Shown: piece after piece, positions 28,379 to 36,788 of the stretch
Layout: every line of letters begins with the position of its first letter
How positions within the stretch are numbered: position 1 is the first letter of the stretch
Assembly: GCF_018837975.1 (NCBI RefSeq)
Contig: NZ_JAGSOY010000038.1
Location: 1-48,348, forward strand
DNA length: 48,348 nucleotides
Source: Zooshikella harenae
Lineage (GTDB): Bacteria; Pseudomonadota; Gammaproteobacteria; Pseudomonadales; Zooshikellaceae
Reading direction: 5' to 3'
Program-made: the position numbers and the translations under genes
The notes under the pieces: model-generated
Databases searched by the model: none
The model's input: the letters and a program-made list of their open reading frames with translations, nothing else
What the model was told of the DNA's origin: nothing

Positions 28379-29689
28379 ATGCTTGATGGCTTCAACTATG
28401 ATCCTATAATACACACCAAAAACCATCCTCTGTCGTATTATGCAGCAACCCGCCTACCCTGGACTTGGCCTCAACTTCAAGGTATGCAAGCGGTTGATGT
28501 GTGTGTTATTGGTGCAGGTTTTACTGGTTTGAGTACCGCACTATCACTTGCCGAGCTTGGTTATCACGTTGCCGTGTTAGAGGCACATCAAGTTGGCTGG
28601 GGCGCCTCTGGCCGTAATGGTGGTCAAGTGTTAACTGGCATCGGTCATGGGCTAGAACCATTTCGTAAAACCCTTGGTGAAACGGGTATACGACTCTTGT
28701 GGGATATGGGGCATGAGGCGGTAAAACGAGTCACTGACTGCATCGAAAAATATGATATTAATTGCGACCTTACCTGGGGTTTTCTTGAAGCGGCCTTAAA
28801 ACCCAGCCATATGAAAGCAATTACAGACCATATTGAAGCCTGCGAACACTACCACTACCCTCACCGTTTACAGCAAGTCAATCGAGAAAACATCCAACAA
28901 TATATTAATTCTCCAAAATATGTTGGGGGACTCATTGATATGGGGGGCGCCCATATACACCCTTTAAATTTATGCTTAGGAGAAGCGCAAGCAGCGACAG
29001 AATTAGGCGTACTTGTGTATGAAAACTCCCCTGTACTCAACATCAGCCGTGGTAAAAAAGTAATCATTCATACTCCAAATGGTGAAATTACAGCAAATTA
29101 TTTAGTTGCAGCAGGTAATGCCTATTTGGGTAATTTAATTCCTGAAATCAGTGGTAAAATTCTACCCGCTGGCAGCTATATGATTGCGACAGAACCATTG
29201 GGCGAGCTCCGAGCTAAACAACTACTGCCTTATAATATGGCCGTGTGTGATTTACGTACTGTGCTGGATTACTTTCGACTATCCGCTGATCACCGGCTAC
29301 TGTTTGGGGGATTATGTACATACTCTGGGAAGCATCCCAAAAATATTCAACAGTCACTCTACCCTGCCATGTTAAAGGTTTTTCCACAATTAGCAGGCAT
29401 TAAGATCGATTATGCTTGGGGTGGTTTCTTAGGTATTGGAATGAATCGCATGCCGCAATTAGGGATTATTGACAATAACATTATTTATGCACAAGCCTAT
29501 GCAGGCCATGGTGTCAGCGCGAGTCATTTATTAGGTCAATTAATAGCTGAAGCCATTAATGGTGACCAAACACGTTTTGCCATACTTGAAAAAATAAAAC
29601 ATATGCATTTCCCAGGCGGAAGACGCTTCAGGTCACCGCTATTAGCTCTAGGAATGTTGTATTACCAGTTAAGAGACTGGTTACTCTAA
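28379..29689 (+). CDS. FAD-dependent oxidase, PuuB/OrdL-like
   Basis: A 436-residue flavoprotein of the DAO family. The FAD motif is VCVIGAGFTGLSTALSLAELG (about 41-61), followed by VGWGASGRNGGQV (about 72-84). The late GGFLGIGMNRMPQLG and YAQAYAGHGVSASHLLGQ close the fold. The closest named relatives oxidise gamma-glutamylputrescine or amino acids; no other putrescine genes are nearby, so the substrate is open. The TW-P start (YYAATRLPWTWPQLQG) is like PuuB. AAGGAT precedes the ATG by eight or nine bases. Confidence 0.85.
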   Translation: MLDGFNYDPIIHTKNHPLSYYAATRLPWTWPQLQGMQAVDVCVIGAGFTGLSTALSLAELGYHVAVLEAHQVGWGASGRNGGQVLTGIGHGLEPFRKTLGETGIRLLWDMGHEAVKRVTDCIEKYDINCDLTWGFLEAALKPSHMKAITDHIEACEHYHYPHRLQQVNRENIQQYINSPKYVGGLIDMGGAHIHPLNLCLGEAQAATELGVLVYENSPVLNISRGKKVIIHTPNGEITANYLVAAGNAYLGNLIPEISGKILPAGSYMIATEPLGELRAKQLLPYNMAVCDLRTVLDYFRLSADHRLLFGGLCTYSGKHPKNIQQSLYPAMLKVFPQLAGIKIDYAWGGFLGIGMNRMPQLGIIDNNIIYAQAYAGHGVSASHLLGQLIAEAINGDQTRFAILEKIKHMHFPGGRRFRSPLLALGMLYYQLRDWLL

Positions 29690-29782
29690 CGCCACAGGCA
29701 GCCTTCACTCAGCAAACTGAAATTTTATTTAATCGTCTGCTACATAATCTGCAGCAGACAACGTTTTGCTTATGGATAGCCC

Positions 29783-31213
29783 TTACTCACCTTTCCATAC
29801 TTCCAGAGTCACATCTCTAAAGCCTTTAGCAACCAAGGCAATACGATTTTTTCCAGACATAAAACGTCCACTATCAGTAATGATTAATACATTATCTTCA
29901 ATTGTGTATTCATTAGGCCATAATTCGGTGGCAGCCACTTTGACACGTTCCAGGTTATTCAACCAAACCTGTATTTTTTCACTAGGCTGCTCTGTACGAA
30001 TAATTACGTCACCTGTCGATTCATTAAGCGAAGCCTCAAGCTTAGGCGCTTCTTGAGCAATAGCTTGGTTAAAAGCAACAGCCTCACCAAAGTGCCCATC
30101 TGCCAGCATAAATTTCACTTGATAAGGCCGTCCTTGATATTCAACTGGATTTGACTGTAAAAAGTCGTCAAAAGTTAAATGCTGACCCTCAACCTCGGCT
30201 TCCATTATTGCATAGGTATAATCTTCCCAGCTGTAAAAACCCGAAGTAGCATTAATATTGCCTTTTTTACCACAAACCATCGTTCTCTCAGTATTTTCCC
30301 AGGCATCAATAATACGCGCTACGACACCAGTCTTATATCCAAGCGCCTGTAAAATATAAGCATTACCGACCAAGTCAAAATCAAATACAACGGCAGCATT
30401 CATATAAGGCCCTGTTGCAAGAGAGTTTGAGTCACTCTCTTCTTCAGAGATAACTGATGATGTGCTGTTATATCCTGCGGCAAACTTTAAAGCCCGCTTA
30501 GCTGTTTCATACCCCCAAGCTTTAATTTGTAAAAAATGGACACCAGGTGTCGTCACAACATGATCATTAATGGTCACTAAGTTAGCAACAACACGATAGT
30601 CGCTGTCAGCCAATACTTGATTATCAACAGCAACTTCATAGACAGGATTTTTAAAGCGGTAGTTTAAATCCTTCAGTTTAAGGGTAAGATCCTGCCCTAC
30701 GGTAGGTTGACGACCATTCGAAACAAAAATCTTCGGTGCTTTTTTGGTTAAATGCACGTTAACAAAACGTGGCTTATAACTGTGAGCTCTCACCACAATT
30801 TCATGTAAGCCATTAAATCCTTCAAGTGCTGCTGACTTAGCATCAATCACAATAGCGTTATCCTGCAACTGCCATATTAACTCACGCTCATTGGCTGGAT
30901 TACCCAGAGTCTCTGTTTTAGCCACTTTATAAATCGCCTGAGACCATACCTCATCTGCTGCAAAGGAAATGACAATATCATTTCCCAAAGGTGTATCATC
31001 TACAAATAAATACTGAGGCTCTGGTTGATCTGCTGTTAAGTCAATCTGAGCGTGCTTTGGATAAATACGGACATTACCAGCCTCATCAAAATAACGAGTA
31101 TGGTAGTCAAAAACAGACATACGTAAATAGCCAAAGACTTCACCTGGTGCAGCATAAACTAACGACACATTGAACAGTAAAACACCAAAAACAGCCATTA
31201 CTTGTTTTTTCAT
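29783..31213 (-). CDS. Secreted protein with DUF1533 (hemoglobin-interacting-domain-like) modules
   Basis: A secreted protein of 476 residues with a signal peptide ending near VYA-APG (about residue 22). Three stretches fit the HID/DUF1533 strand pattern (V-L-I-x...G-x-x-I-x-V-K-A-x-G-Y): about 50-150, 165-255 (NPVYEVAVDNQVLADSDYRV ... HFLQIKAWGYE) and 395-475. A middle stretch (about 270-390) differs and has the only Cys. HID modules bind hemoglobin in Gram-positive Shr, but here the ligand is unknown. The ATG at 31213 is chosen because AAGGGAG lies eight bases before it; an earlier in-frame ATG lacks such support. It follows its small neighbour by about 13 bases. Confidence 0.72.
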   Translation of the reverse strand: MKKQVMAVFGVLLFNVSLVYAAPGEVFGYLRMSVFDYHTRYFDEAGNVRIYPKHAQIDLTADQPEPQYLFVDDTPLGNDIVISFAADEVWSQAIYKVAKTETLGNPANERELIWQLQDNAIVIDAKSAALEGFNGLHEIVVRAHSYKPRFVNVHLTKKAPKIFVSNGRQPTVGQDLTLKLKDLNYRFKNPVYEVAVDNQVLADSDYRVVANLVTINDHVVTTPGVHFLQIKAWGYETAKRALKFAAGYNSTSSVISEEESDSNSLATGPYMNAAVVFDFDLVGNAYILQALGYKTGVVARIIDAWENTERTMVCGKKGNINATSGFYSWEDYTYAIMEAEVEGQHLTFDDFLQSNPVEYQGRPYQVKFMLADGHFGEAVAFNQAIAQEAPKLEASLNESTGDVIIRTEQPSEKIQVWLNNLERVKVAATELWPNEYTIEDNVLIITDSGRFMSGKNRIALVAKGFRDVTLEVWKGE

Positions 31214-31226
31214 GCCCAGAACTCCC

Positions 31227-31610
31227 TTATCCATTTTTCAACGTCAATAATTGATGAATCGATCCTTGCGCTGACCTGACTTTTAACCAAGTATCACGAA
31301 GATTTGTTACCTCGACCTTCAACACCAATCCTGAAGTATCAACGTTTTGAAAAGTCACGGCTTTTCCATTCAAGAAAAAACGTGCATCAGTAGGAAGTAT
31401 TTTTTTTAAATGAATGACTGCATAAACAGCATGTTGAATACGATAAATACCCGAGCTATCTGCTCTCAAGTATTCATCAGCTGAATTTACAACAATGCTA
31501 TGATCAACAGAAGATCCTTTGCTAGCACCATGCACAGATGGCAAAATAGCTAAGCTACACACAAACAACAACAAGCTACCCTGAATGGCTGCCTTTTTAA
31601 AACGATTCAT
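31227..31610 (-). CDS. Small secreted partner protein of the DUF1533-like gene
   Basis: A 127-residue protein with a signal peptide (hydrophobic 12-25, cleavage near VHG-ASK). I do not recognise the mature part of about 100 residues; it looks beta-rich (GIYRIQHAVYAVIHLKK, ARFFLNGKAVTFQNV). One noteworthy string is FFLNGKAVTF, reminiscent of the ligand-like turns in the larger partner, so it may be a single related module. It is the first gene of the two-gene run and is followed by the larger protein. Confidence 0.65.
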   Translation of the reverse strand: MNRFKKAAIQGSLLLFVCSLAILPSVHGASKGSSVDHSIVVNSADEYLRADSSGIYRIQHAVYAVIHLKKILPTDARFFLNGKAVTFQNVDTSGLVLKVEVTNLRDTWLKVRSAQGSIHQLLTLKNG

Positions 31611-32291
31611 GATGTATCCCTATTTGAATCTCAATAATCTAACACTGCATGATTAACCAATCACACAATGCATAACTTCCTTATATCAGGCTAATCCAGT
31701 TCAGCGGTTACTTCATGACACGCTGTCTTGCGCGTTTAAGCCTCTTCACTATGGGCTGAACATAAAGTGTACGCTTATTATTATTGTTTTATATCTCTTC
31801 CATTAGAGATATAATTATTGGCGGTAGCTATATTAATTACCACCATTTTAGATGTCCAGCCAGATGCATTACTTTTAAAAAGCTTCAGGGATTCAGTTAA
31901 TCTTTCATGAACAACAGACAACAAATAAAACCTAATGGTCACACAAAAGAGTTACCCACTAAACATATCGGTAAACCGCTCAAGATCCCAATTTTTAATA
32001 TCCGATGCCTGTCCACCCCCCACTTCAACTAAAGGGCACCTCTAAAAATTGAACCAAAATTTCAATTTTTTAGGGGAGAGCTTAAATTCTAAAAGGTAAA
32101 TGCAATTAATTATTATTTAATACTAAAAACCACGTTTTCTGGCCTTTATTATGCCAATTCCTACTCCAATACTGTGGACAGTATTGTAAAACATCCAACA
32201 AACAAACTTAAACACAGCACTCCTGTTCTCATATAGTGATTCTGCAGTCTTTCCCTGGTCTACTCATGCACAAATTCTACCATTACAGTCC
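31611..32291. other. Intergenic region with a hairpin and a repeat copy
   Basis: The region carries GTTCAGC/GCTGAAC (31699-31705 with 31755-31761), closing 49 nt that include ACGC/GCGT and GACA/TGTC. It also carries the palindrome at 32034-32080. No gene is seen. The first could be a leader for the minus-strand operon, but I cannot match a known riboswitch. Confidence 0.4.
32034..32080. repeat. Palindrome of the GGGCAYCKCTAAAAAT family, copy 3
   Basis: GGGCACCTCTAAAAATTGAA faces TTCAATTTTTTAGGGGAGAG. Most of the arm pairs, with mismatches near the tip. The longer arms make it the most complete of the three copies. Two AA/TT-rich ends and a short central loop fit a miniature inverted-repeat element. 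Confidence 0.55.
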
Positions 32292-32780
32292 CTAAGGAAT
32301 ATTAGTGACAATGTCTGCTTTCGTTGACTCTACAATATCCAAAAGCTCTTTGGTCTCATTTGCTGGCACCTGATGTTTAGCAAGTACCCCTTTAAAAATA
32401 GTCAACATACGATCCCACTCTTGTCCTGTTATATTTAAATGAGCATGAGCCTCTTTCATACCCTTTCCATGGTACTGACATGGTCCACCTGTAGCTTGAC
32501 ACACCATCGCAGTCACATGGTACTTCAAATAAGGAGAAGGAACTCGTTTTCTAGCGGCGTCAATTGCAGGATTTTGATTGAGAGTGGCATCAGGTACAAG
32601 CGCATCAATAAAGTCGCTGACCACAACAGAAATAGGCGCTAACCCTCCCAACCGCTCATAAAGAGAACCTCCCTGTTGTGCCTGGGTCTGCGTTGGCGCC
32701 ATCAAAGCTCCTGCAAACAGAACAATTGCAAACCTTAATGGTGCCCAAATTTTCCTGCATTTATTTTGTTGCATAAACAT
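32292..32780 (-). CDS. Secreted group 1 truncated hemoglobin
   Basis: A 162-residue heme protein with a signal peptide (RFAIVLFAGALMAPTQTQAQ). The globin part opens with SLYERLGGLAPISVVVSDFIDAL and includes KYHVTAMVCQATGGPCQYHGKGMKEAHAHLNI, where the last His is the likely proximal heme ligand (HAHL). A periplasmic truncated globin could handle NO or oxygen. The start at 32780 is chosen over an upstream ATG because AAGGG lies about seven bases before it. It follows the DUF1533-like operon on the same strand but is 700 bases away. Confidence 0.85.
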   Translation of the reverse strand: MFMQQNKCRKIWAPLRFAIVLFAGALMAPTQTQAQQGGSLYERLGGLAPISVVVSDFIDALVPDATLNQNPAIDAARKRVPSPYLKYHVTAMVCQATGGPCQYHGKGMKEAHAHLNITGQEWDRMLTIFKGVLAKHQVPANETKELLDIVESTKADIVTNIP

Positions 32781-32948
32781 CGCTCTGCCCTTTTGAATAT
32801 AATCCAGTAGCACTATTCACTTTAGTATGTAGCCAGGCTAACGTAATAAGTTTAGACAAGCATGCTTATGTCATCTCCAGACAATAACAACTCACTCAAA
32901 TCTCTGATGCAGCCATCTTGATTAAAAGCCATACAGCAGACCACAATG

Positions 32949-32964
32949 CTGTATATACATACAG
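32949..32964. promoter_or_regulatory. LexA (SOS) box candidate
   Basis: CTGTATATACATACAG fits CTG-N10-CAG with the AT-rich core of gammaproteobacterial LexA sites. The upstream ATACAGCA/TGCTGTAT hairpin overlaps it. The nearest downstream gene candidate is the 51-codon frame at 33060, about 95 bases later. Confidence 0.55.
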
Positions 32965-33059
32965 ATAGTGATTTTATAGCTATGAAACAGAATGCTTAGA
33001 CACAGCGCCTCTCTTCTTACATGCCAGTGGTCATTCTATGATTTATACGGAGATTAATA

Positions 33060-33215
33060 ATGGAGATATTCTGGTCGTTGACGACTCGTAGCGGTAAAAT
33101 CATTGTGCCAAAGGTCGATGGTGATCTTACCATATCTGTGGTATTTCGATGTAGTGCATTAGCAGACAAAGGTTGGATAATGAACCTCGAAAACTGGCTC
33201 AGAAGAAATAATTAA
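33060..33215 (+). CDS. Candidate small protein (51 residues) downstream of an SOS box
   Basis: ATG at 33060 has GGAG seven bases upstream and runs 51 codons to TAA at 33213-33215. The product (MEIFWSLTTRSGKIIVPKVD...) is compact with one Cys, no signal and no long membrane helix. I do not recognise it. The good ribosome site argues that it may be translated; its position in a decayed patch argues that it may be the edge of a lost gene. Confidence 0.4.
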   Translation: MEIFWSLTTRSGKIIVPKVDGDLTISVVFRCSALADKGWIMNLENWLRRNN

Positions 33216-33771
33216 CTTCAAAAAGCTTAATATAAACGACCAGGACGGCATAGTAATGAAAAAAAATGAAAGACTAATTAGCGCGTTATTAATTTTATTA
33301 CGCTTGAACATTTAACCCAAATCTTTAGAACCGTTATTTGTTCCACGCAAATGGATATTTCGCGTCTATTGCTAACCGAGCGATAGCCAAGATCATTAAT
33401 TCATGCCGTAAAAAAACCTAGGTTAAGAATTTGTAATATAAGGAAAGGACAAAATGGCATTTAAACTAAATATAATTTAATTATTAATGGCAACGCATGG
33501 AAAAACAGTTATTCCACTGAATGGTGTAGTTAAAAATATTTAGGATAAAATCCACAAACTGCAAATTTTTTTTTGCCACATAGCTGTTTCAATAGCAAAT
33601 TCAAAAATATTACATATCTGAATATTGGATTGTTGTCTATCTTTCTTCCTGGCCACGAAATCCAGACATCAACTGTTGATGTTTCCTCAAAGCTAATCCG
33701 ACGACCTCTTCAAACCGACTTATCAGTAACCCAAGTAGATTGAGGATCTGGATTAACAGATTCTACAATGT

Positions 33772-34072
33772 TCAATCACCTCTGTTAGTAGCAACTAAAA
33801 ATTGCCCCCTCTTGAGCCTCTCATTGTGACCAAGCGGTTTAATTTGGCCAGCTTCGGCAATATAGCTAAGGCAACTTAGCAGCTTTTAACTCTTCTAGCC
33901 CTTCAGCACTCTGTAACTCCAAGTCACGACGTTTTCCTCATGCCTGAGCAAGCCGTTCTCGATCAAACGTTCTTGATTCGGAATAGACAATCTTACCTTT
34001 ACGCTTTACTCTCACCAACGCCTGGTAAGCGGTACTTCCATTTGCCCTAGAACGTTTTAAAATGGTCAACAT
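33772..34072 (-). pseudogene. Remnant of a tyrosine integrase (arm-binding domain)
   Basis: The frame starts at 34072 behind a perfect AGGAGG with seven-base spacing. It reads MLTILKRSRANGSTAYQALV, then VYSESRTFDRERLAQA, the arm-binding domain start of phage and island integrases. A TGA stop sits where the family has Trp (codon 45), and a frameshift follows before YIAEAGQIKPLGHNERLKRG, another recognisable integrase string. The catalytic domain is gone. It lies 135 bases from the 5' end of dusA, a known integration target for dedicated integrases. Confidence 0.75.
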
Positions 34073-34206
34073 TTGGTTCCCTCCTGTGCATGGTGCAGCA
34101 TACTCCAAATGCTACACCATTTGCTGCACTGACAGGTGAAATATATTGTATTTTAGCGTTTTTTAAAACATTTGTTTGATTTAAGAGTGATCGATAACTA
34201 GTTGAT

Positions 34207-35193
34207 ATGACTAATAAAAGTAGTAAAAAGCTAAACCGAACTCTGAGCATTGCGCCCATGATGGATTGGACAGATCGTCATGAACGCTTTTTCTTACGCC
34301 TGATTACTCGTCACACATTACTTTATACCGAAATGGTCACAACAGGCGCTTTACTTCACGGAGATCGTGAGCGCTTTTTACAATTCAACCCTGAAGAACA
34401 CCCAGTAGCCTTACAGCTTGGAGGTTCTAACGCTCAAGAGCTTGCATTGTGTACTAAGATGGCTGAAGACTGGGGATATGATGAAGTTAACCTCAATGTA
34501 GGTTGTCCAAGTGATCGCGTACAAAATGGGCGTATTGGTGCATGCCTGATGGCTGAACCAGACACTGTTGCCGACTGCATAGCACAAATGCAGAAGACTG
34601 TTTCTATTCCTGTGACAATTAAACACAGAATTGGTATTAATGGCCGAGAAGAATTTGAACAGCTCTGCCAATTTGTTGAAAAAATCTCCGCAGTAGGTTG
34701 TGAAACTTTTATTATTCATGCCCGCATAGCAATTCTGGAAGGATTAAGTCCCAAAGAAAACAGAGATATTCCCCCCCTTAAATATGACTGGGTCTATGCC
34801 ATCAAAAAAGAATTTCCCCATTTGGAAATTATTTTAAATGGTGGTGTTAATACCATGAATGCAGTGCAACAGCATTTATCGTATGTTGATGGTGTCATGA
34901 TTGGCCGTGAAGCCTATCAAAATCCTTATATATTGGCTCAAGCAGATGCACTTTGCTTCAATGACCATTATCCTGTCTTATCTCGGCATGAAATCCTTAG
35001 CCGATTTTATCCTTATATTGAAAAACAGTTGAATAATGGTACCCGCTTACATCACTTAAGCCGACATATTCTTGGCTTGTTTCAGGGGCAGCCAGGAGGA
35101 AGAAATTTTCGCCGTTTTTTAAGTGAACATGCTTGCAAACCAGAAAGTAATCTACAAACTCTGCAAGCAGCTGCAGCACTAACGGCTAGTTAG
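34207..35193 (+). CDS. dusA: tRNA-dihydrouridine(20/20a) synthase DusA
   Basis: A 328-residue flavoprotein reducing U20/U20a in the tRNA D-loop. Signature segments are LSIAPMMDWTDRH (about 13-25), the catalytic Cys in NVGCPSDRVQNGRIGACLM (about 98-116), and the FMN site FIIHARIAILEGLSPKENR. There is no obvious ribosome site before the ATG, and the normal upstream region may have been replaced by the island whose integrase remains next door. Transaldolase follows about 80 bases later on the same strand. Confidence 0.95.
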   Translation: MTNKSSKKLNRTLSIAPMMDWTDRHERFFLRLITRHTLLYTEMVTTGALLHGDRERFLQFNPEEHPVALQLGGSNAQELALCTKMAEDWGYDEVNLNVGCPSDRVQNGRIGACLMAEPDTVADCIAQMQKTVSIPVTIKHRIGINGREEFEQLCQFVEKISAVGCETFIIHARIAILEGLSPKENRDIPPLKYDWVYAIKKEFPHLEIILNGGVNTMNAVQQHLSYVDGVMIGREAYQNPYILAQADALCFNDHYPVLSRHEILSRFYPYIEKQLNNGTRLHHLSRHILGLFQGQPGGRNFRRFLSEHACKPESNLQTLQAAAALTAS

Positions 35194-35271
35194 GTAACCA
35201 CATTTCTTAACTAGCATGCTATACTACCCACCCACATTACAAACCCTTGCACTCACGGAGTTTATATCTGT

Positions 35272-36225
35272 ATGCAGAACCAATTGGAACAACTAAAGCA
35301 AATTACCACAGTGGTTGCAGATACTGGTGACATTGAAGCCATAAAAAAATACCAACCCGTGGATGCGACAACCAATCCATCACTACTTCTTAAAGCCGCT
35401 GAACTTCCTCAATATCAGTCTCTCATTCAAGATGCTATTAGCTGGTCTAAAGTTCAAGGTGGAAGCCAGCAGGAAATGCTTGCTAATGCATGTGACAAAC
35501 TGGCGGTGAGCATTGGTAATGAGATTTTGCAGGTTATTCCTGGCCGTATATCCACCGAAGTAGATGCTCGCCTTTCTTTCAATACAGAAGCAACTATCGC
35601 TAAAGCAAAGCAGTTAATGGCACTTTACGCTGATGCGGGGATTAGCAGCGATCGAATTCTGATTAAAATCGCTTCTACCTGGGAAGGTATACGTGCTGCA
35701 GAAATATTAGAAAAAGAGGATATCCAGTGTAACCTTACACTGATGTTTGGCTTTGCCCAAGCAGCCGCTTGTGCTGATGCAGGTGTTTATCTCATCTCTC
35801 CTTTTGTTGGTCGTATTTTAGACTGGTATAAAGCAGCTACAGGCAAGACCTACTCAGCCACAGAAGACCCTGGTGTACAGTCAGTTTCAACAATCTACAA
35901 CTTCTACAAACAGCATGGCTATAAAACCATCGTCATGGGAGCCAGCTTTAGAAATATTGGTGAGATTCAAGAACTGGCAGGTTGTGATCGGCTAACAATC
36001 AGCCCTCAACTGCTTGATGAGTTAGCCTCTACCAATGAATCACTTGAGCAAAAGCTCAACGCAGAAAACTTAGGTGATTCAATTGCTAAACCAGCTGTTG
36101 ATGAAACAAGTTTCCGTTGGTTTATGAATGAAGATGCTATGGCTACAGAAAAACTGGCCGAAGGTATCCGTAACTTTGCCATTGACCAAGTTAAGTTGGA
36201 AAATAAATTAAACCAGCTTTATTAA
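35272..36225 (+). CDS. tal: Transaldolase
   Basis: A 317-residue pentose-phosphate enzyme moving a three-carbon unit between sugar phosphates. The N-terminal [20 protein letters not shown] and [13 protein letters not shown] match TalA/B, and the Schiff-base Lys is in [10 protein letters not shown] (about 132). Length and motifs are full. The dusA-tal order with the following STAS and PP2C genes is like that recalled from Pseudomonas. Confidence 0.97.
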   Translation: MQNQLEQLKQITTVVADTGDIEAIKKYQPVDATTNPSLLLKAAELPQYQSLIQDAISWSKVQGGSQQEMLANACDKLAVSIGNEILQVIPGRISTEVDARLSFNTEATIAKAKQLMALYADAGISSDRILIKIASTWEGIRAAEILEKEDIQCNLTLMFGFAQAAACADAGVYLISPFVGRILDWYKAATGKTYSATEDPGVQSVSTIYNFYKQHGYKTIVMGASFRNIGEIQELAGCDRLTISPQLLDELASTNESLEQKLNAENLGDSIAKPAVDETSFRWFMNEDAMATEKLAEGIRNFAIDQVKLENKLNQLY

Positions 36226-36237
36226 TACTTTGAAGCC

Positions 36238-36272
36238 AACAGCAGCAGGAATGATCTAAATCTGCTGCTGTT
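36238..36272 (+). terminator. Terminator-like hairpin after tal
   Basis: AACAGCAGCAG (36238-36248) pairs perfectly with CTGCTGCTGTT (36262-36272) over a 13-base loop, followed by a short T-stretch. It lies between convergent tal and the STAS gene and probably ends both. Confidence 0.6.
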
Positions 36273-36302
36273 TATTACATTAAATAGAAAGGATATTTTG
36301 CG

Positions 36303-36788
36303 TTATCCGTCACACTCAAGCGACTTCACTAAATCCTTGAACGCCTGACGGTTCTTTTCGTTCAAGCTCATCAACACTTTGTGCGCATCCAGCACTTTTT
36401 GCTTAGCTGACTCTTCTGAACATTCTTCAACAGGCACTTCTTGGAGGGATTGAGAAGGATGAGCCTGCTCACGAACCAAAATAAATACTTGGTCAAACCC
36501 CATACTCAGTAAAATACGCGTGATATCCTCATTTGTAGACACGACGGTGGGCACCAAGCCAAGCCTTTTCTTAGCCTGAATAGATAGTTTTGCTAACAAT
36601 CCAAGTGATGTGCTATCAATTCCCTCAGTCTCTGTTAAATCAACAATCACTGATTTAAAATCAGGCTGAGCAAACATTTTGTCTAGAAACGTATCCAGGG
36701 TTGAGCAAAGCGTTAACCTCACATCACCCACAAATTTTAGAACATACGTTCCTTCATTTTCAGCAAATTGTATTTTTCCGGCTGTCAT
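36303..36788 (-). CDS. STAS domain anti-sigma factor antagonist
   Basis: A 161-residue protein with a STAS domain in residues 1-105. The target Ser lies in EGIDSTSLGLLAK (about 54-66), the place where anti-sigma antagonists are phosphorylated. The C-terminal 55 residues are an acidic, helical tail (LDAHKVLMSLNEKNRQAF). Its start overlaps the stop of the PP2C gene upstream (ATGA), which implies co-translation and a partner relation: the PP2C phosphatase would dephosphorylate this antagonist. No sigma factor or kinase is in the window. Confidence 0.85.
   Translation of the reverse strand: MTAGKIQFAENEGTYVLKFVGDVRLTLCSTLDTFLDKMFAQPDFKSVIVDLTETEGIDSTSLGLLAKLSIQAKKRLGLVPTVVSTNEDITRILLSMGFDQVFILVREQAHPSQSLQEVPVEECSEESAKQKVLDAHKVLMSLNEKNRQAFKDLVKSLECDG

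Larger units (their letters stand above)
32814..33771. other. Decayed accessory patch upstream of dusA
   Basis: A gene-poor stretch of about 1 kb with a LexA-type box (32949-32964), a 51-codon frame (33060-33215), a 20-codon frame (33256, MKKNERLISALLI) with a weak ribosome site, and minus-strand debris around 33637-33765 whose frame reads LISRFEEVVGLALRKHQQ without a start codon. Together with the broken integrase it looks like the remains of an integrated element. Confidence 0.5.

Noticed and set aside
31681-31761. TPP riboswitch read on the minus strand (CTGGATTA and CCTGATAT strings)
   Set aside because: The CTGAGA element and the correct order are missing; the resemblance is local and short.
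33256-33315. 19-residue frame MKKNERLISALLILLRLNI
   Set aside because: It is short, has a weak ribosome site and lies in a decayed region; there is no independent support.
33637-33765. Minus-strand frame reading LISRFEEVVGLALRKHQQ
   Set aside because: It has no start codon or ribosome site and no recognised family; probably debris.
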